Positions 5,930 to 7,220 of a stretch of DNA of 7,220 nucleotides are shown here, in pieces. The DNA is taken from contig CABQHF010000108.1 in the NCBI GenBank assembly GCA_902463905.1, positions 1 to 7,220 of the forward strand, written 5' to 3'. The translations under genes and the position numbers were made by a program. The notes beneath the pieces were generated by a model. The model saw nothing but the letters and a program-made list of their open reading frames with translations. It was not told the origin of the DNA and made no database searches. This stretch comes from an uncultured Faecalibacterium sp. (lineage in GTDB: Bacteria; Bacillota; Clostridia; Oscillospirales; Ruminococcaceae). How positions within the stretch are numbered: the stretch's first letter is position 1; each line of letters starts with the position of its first letter.

Positions 5930-5963
5930 GTGTTTGTCGCGGCCTGCGGGCCGCTCCAAACAC
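5930..5963 (+). other. GC-rich hairpin inside the left arm of the palindromic element
   Basis: GTGTTTG (5930-5936) pairs with CAAACAC (5957-5963), and inside it GCGGCC (5939-5944) pairs with GGCCGC (5949-5954) around the loop TGCG. On the plus strand the loop is C(UGCG)G, a UNCG-type stable tetraloop, and CTTTTC follows, so it could act as a plus-strand terminator. No plus-strand gene lies to its left that needs one. Confidence 0.45.
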
Positions 5964-6042
5964 CTTTTCACAGATGGAGTCCCAACCGGCAGCAACTGCG
6001 CTATAGCAAAACCTGCCGCTAGCCGCACCGACCTTTCCCGTG

Positions 6043-6083
6043 AAAATGCAATCCCGGAAAGTCCGCAGACTTTCCGGGATTGC
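6043..6083 (-). terminator. asnS: Intrinsic terminator of asnS
   Basis: A perfect 16-bp inverted repeat (6048-6063 with 6068-6083) encloses four bases. On the minus strand the loop is C(UGCG)G, a UNCG-type tetraloop, and the stem is followed by ATTTTC (T-run 6046-6043). It lies 71 nt after the asnS stop codon and inside the palindromic repeat element. Confidence 0.82.
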
Positions 6084-6153
6084 GCTATTTAAAATAATTC
6101 TTCCGCTGTCATTGCCAGAGCAACGCGGAGGCAATTCCCAATCGTTCTCAGAA

Positions 6154-7220
6154 TCAGAAACCGTAAGCGGTGCGGGGGAACGGCAGCACGTCACGGATGT
6201 TCTGGATGCCCGTGAGGTACATGATCATGCGCTCGAAGCCCAGGCCGTAGCCGGCATGCTCCACGCCGCCGAACTTGCGCAGGTTGAGGTACCAGTCGTA
6301 GCTGGACTTGTCCAGACCCAGCTCGTCCATGCGGGCCACCAGCTTGTCGTAGTCCTCTTCACGCTGGCTGCCGCCGATCAGCTCGCCGATGCCGGGCACC
6401 AGCATATCGGCTGCGGCCACGGTCTTGCCGTCCGGGTTCTGCTTCATGTAGAAGCTCTTGATCTCCTTCGGGTAGTCGGTGACGAAGACGGGCTTCTTGA
6501 ACACCACCTCGGTCAGGTAGCGCTCGTGCTCGGTCTGGATGTCCACGCCCCACTCCACGGGGAACTGGAACTTCTTGTTGTTCTTCTTCAGCACCTCGAT
6601 GGCGTCGGTGTAGGTGATGCGGCCGAATTCGCTGTTTGCCACCAGCTCCAACCGCTCGATGAGGCCCTTGTCGATGAACTGGTTGAAGAACGCCATCTCA
6701 TCCGGGCAGTTGTCCAGCACATAGCGGATGACGTACTTGGTCATCGCCTCGGCGGTGTCCATGTAGCCGGACAGGTCGCAGAAAGCCATCTCCGGCTCGA
6801 TCATCCAGAACTCGGCGGCGTGGCGGGTGGTAAAGCTCTTCTCCGCCCGGAAGGTGGGGCCGAAGGTGTACACCTTGCCGAATGCCATGGCCATGGCCTC
6901 GGCTTCCAGCTGGCCGGAAACGGTCAGGTTGACCGGCTTCTCAAAGAAGTCCTTGGTATAATCCACGGTGCCGTCCTCGTTCTTGGGCACGTTCTCCAGG
7001 TCGAGGGTGGTCACGCGGAACATCTCACCGGCACCCTCGCAGTCGGAGGCGGTCAGCAGCGGAGAGTGGGCGTAGACAAAGCCGTTCTCCTGGAAGAACT
7101 TGTGGATGGCGTAGGCAGCCACGCTGCGCACACGGAAAGCAGCGTTGAAGGTGTTGGTGCGGGGGCGCAGGGTGGGCATGGTGCGCAGATACTCCATGCT
7201 CATCTTCTTTTTCTGCAGGG
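6154..7220 (-). CDS. asnS: Asparaginyl-tRNA synthetase (partial, N-terminus outside the window)
   Basis: AsnRS charges tRNA-Asn with asparagine in the cytosol. The window holds the last 354 or so residues, beginning LQKKKMSMEYLRT and ending RTAYGF before the TGA at 6154-6156. This is the class IIb catalytic domain. LRPRTNTFNAAFRVRS marks the start of the core, DCEGAGEMF is the asparagine-site loop, motif 2 is TFRAEKSFTTRHAAEFWMIEPEM (near 6860-6790) and motif 3 is the glycine-rich GYGLGFERMIMYL (near 6250-6210), followed by NIRDVLPFPR. The missing part should be the N-terminal OB-fold anticodon-binding domain, about 110 residues. An ATG at 7203 lies within the conserved LQKKK-MSMEYL segment and is internal, not the start. 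A strong terminator at 6043-6083 ends the transcript. I see no frameshift or lost catalytic residue. Confidence 0.98.
   Translation of the reverse strand, partial: LQKKKMSMEYLRTMPTLRPRTNTFNAAFRVRSVAAYAIHKFFQENGFVYAHSPLLTASDCEGAGEMFRVTTLDLENVPKNEDGTVDYTKDFFEKPVNLTVSGQLEAEAMAMAFGKVYTFGPTFRAEKSFTTRHAAEFWMIEPEMAFCDLSGYMDTAEAMTKYVIRYVLDNCPDEMAFFNQFIDKGLIERLELVANSEFGRITYTDAIEVLKKNNKKFQFPVEWGVDIQTEHERYLTEVVFKKPVFVTDYPKEIKSFYMKQNPDGKTVAAADMLVPGIGELIGGSQREEDYDKLVARMDELGLDKSSYDWYLNLRKFGGVEHAGYGLGFERMIMYLTGIQNIRDVLPFPRTAYGF

Larger units (their letters stand above)
5878..6136. repeat. Palindromic MITE-like element between asnS and mutY
   Basis: This fills most of the 322-bp gap from 5832 to 6153. The ends are imperfect inverted copies about 45 bp long: plus-strand 5883-5927 matches the minus strand of 6131-6085. 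Identical blocks are CCTCCGCG (5883-5890 / 6131-6124), TGCTCTGG (5892-5899 / 6122-6115) and AGCGGAA (5908-5914 / 6107-6101), and then TATTTTATAG is matched by TATTTTAAATAG. Just inside each arm stands a strong hairpin (5930-5963 and 6048-6083), and the middle has a CGGCAG/CTGCCG stem (5987-6018). No transposase is encoded. This fits a miniature transposable element or other dispersed palindrome that also supplies the asnS terminator. Exact ends and target-site duplications are not clear. Confidence 0.5.

Noticed and set aside
5922..6194. 90-codon minus-strand frame reading through the asnS end and the palindromic element
   Set aside because: It starts inside asnS in another frame, lacks a binding site and is built largely from the inverted repeats and the terminator stem.
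1..7220. CRISPR array, prophage genes, defence system or tRNA genes
   Set aside because: No regularly spaced direct repeats, integrase, transposase, nuclease/helicase defence proteins or cloverleaf sequences were seen on either strand.

Overview
The window looks like chromosomal DNA from a GC-rich clostridial gut bacterium; Faecalibacterium or a close Ruminococcaceae relative is my best guess. This rests on strong GAGG-type ribosome binding sites, a high G+C third position in nearly all genes, and the type of MutY, AsnRS and ECF sigma/anti-sigma proteins. The genus is inference. There is no phage, plasmid, CRISPR or rRNA/tRNA signal.

Layout. Positions 1-89 hold the tail of a plus-strand gene. 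A hairpin-rich gap (90-334) follows, with a run of small stem-loops, an intrinsic terminator (207-246) and a two-tier hairpin that ends directly before the ribosome binding site of an aldo/keto reductase gene (335-1318). That gene ends in a strong terminator (1337-1372). Everything to the right is on the minus strand. Read in the direction of transcription: asnS (6154-7220, lacking its 5' end), its terminator inside a palindromic MITE-like element (5878-6136), mutY (4785-5831), a sigma-A type promoter with a folded leader (4509-4678), a 65-residue single-pass membrane protein (4255-4452), a terminator (4187-4231), a membrane-anchored M23/LytM-like protein whose active site looks lost (2861-4165), an AT-rich 52-residue membrane protein (2667-2825), a candidate ECF promoter (2598-2625), a zinc-finger anti-sigma factor (1877-2563) and its ECF sigma factor (1392-1874).

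How the genes may work together. asnS and mutY are housekeeping genes for translation and for repair of 8-oxoG:A mispairs. The sigma/anti-sigma pair forms a cell-envelope signalling module: the anti-sigma factor has a cytoplasmic zinc finger, one membrane span and an outside domain, and the promoter before it suggests autoregulation. The two small membrane proteins and the degenerate M23 protein next to it are all envelope-located, so a shared envelope role is possible but unproven.

The most unusual items are the 130-nt rod-like leader RNA that begins about at the predicted transcription start, the symmetric palindromic element between asnS and mutY, the AT-rich 52-residue gene in a GC-rich background, the terminator set only 22 nt before the M23 start codon, and the reversed anti-sigma/sigma gene order.
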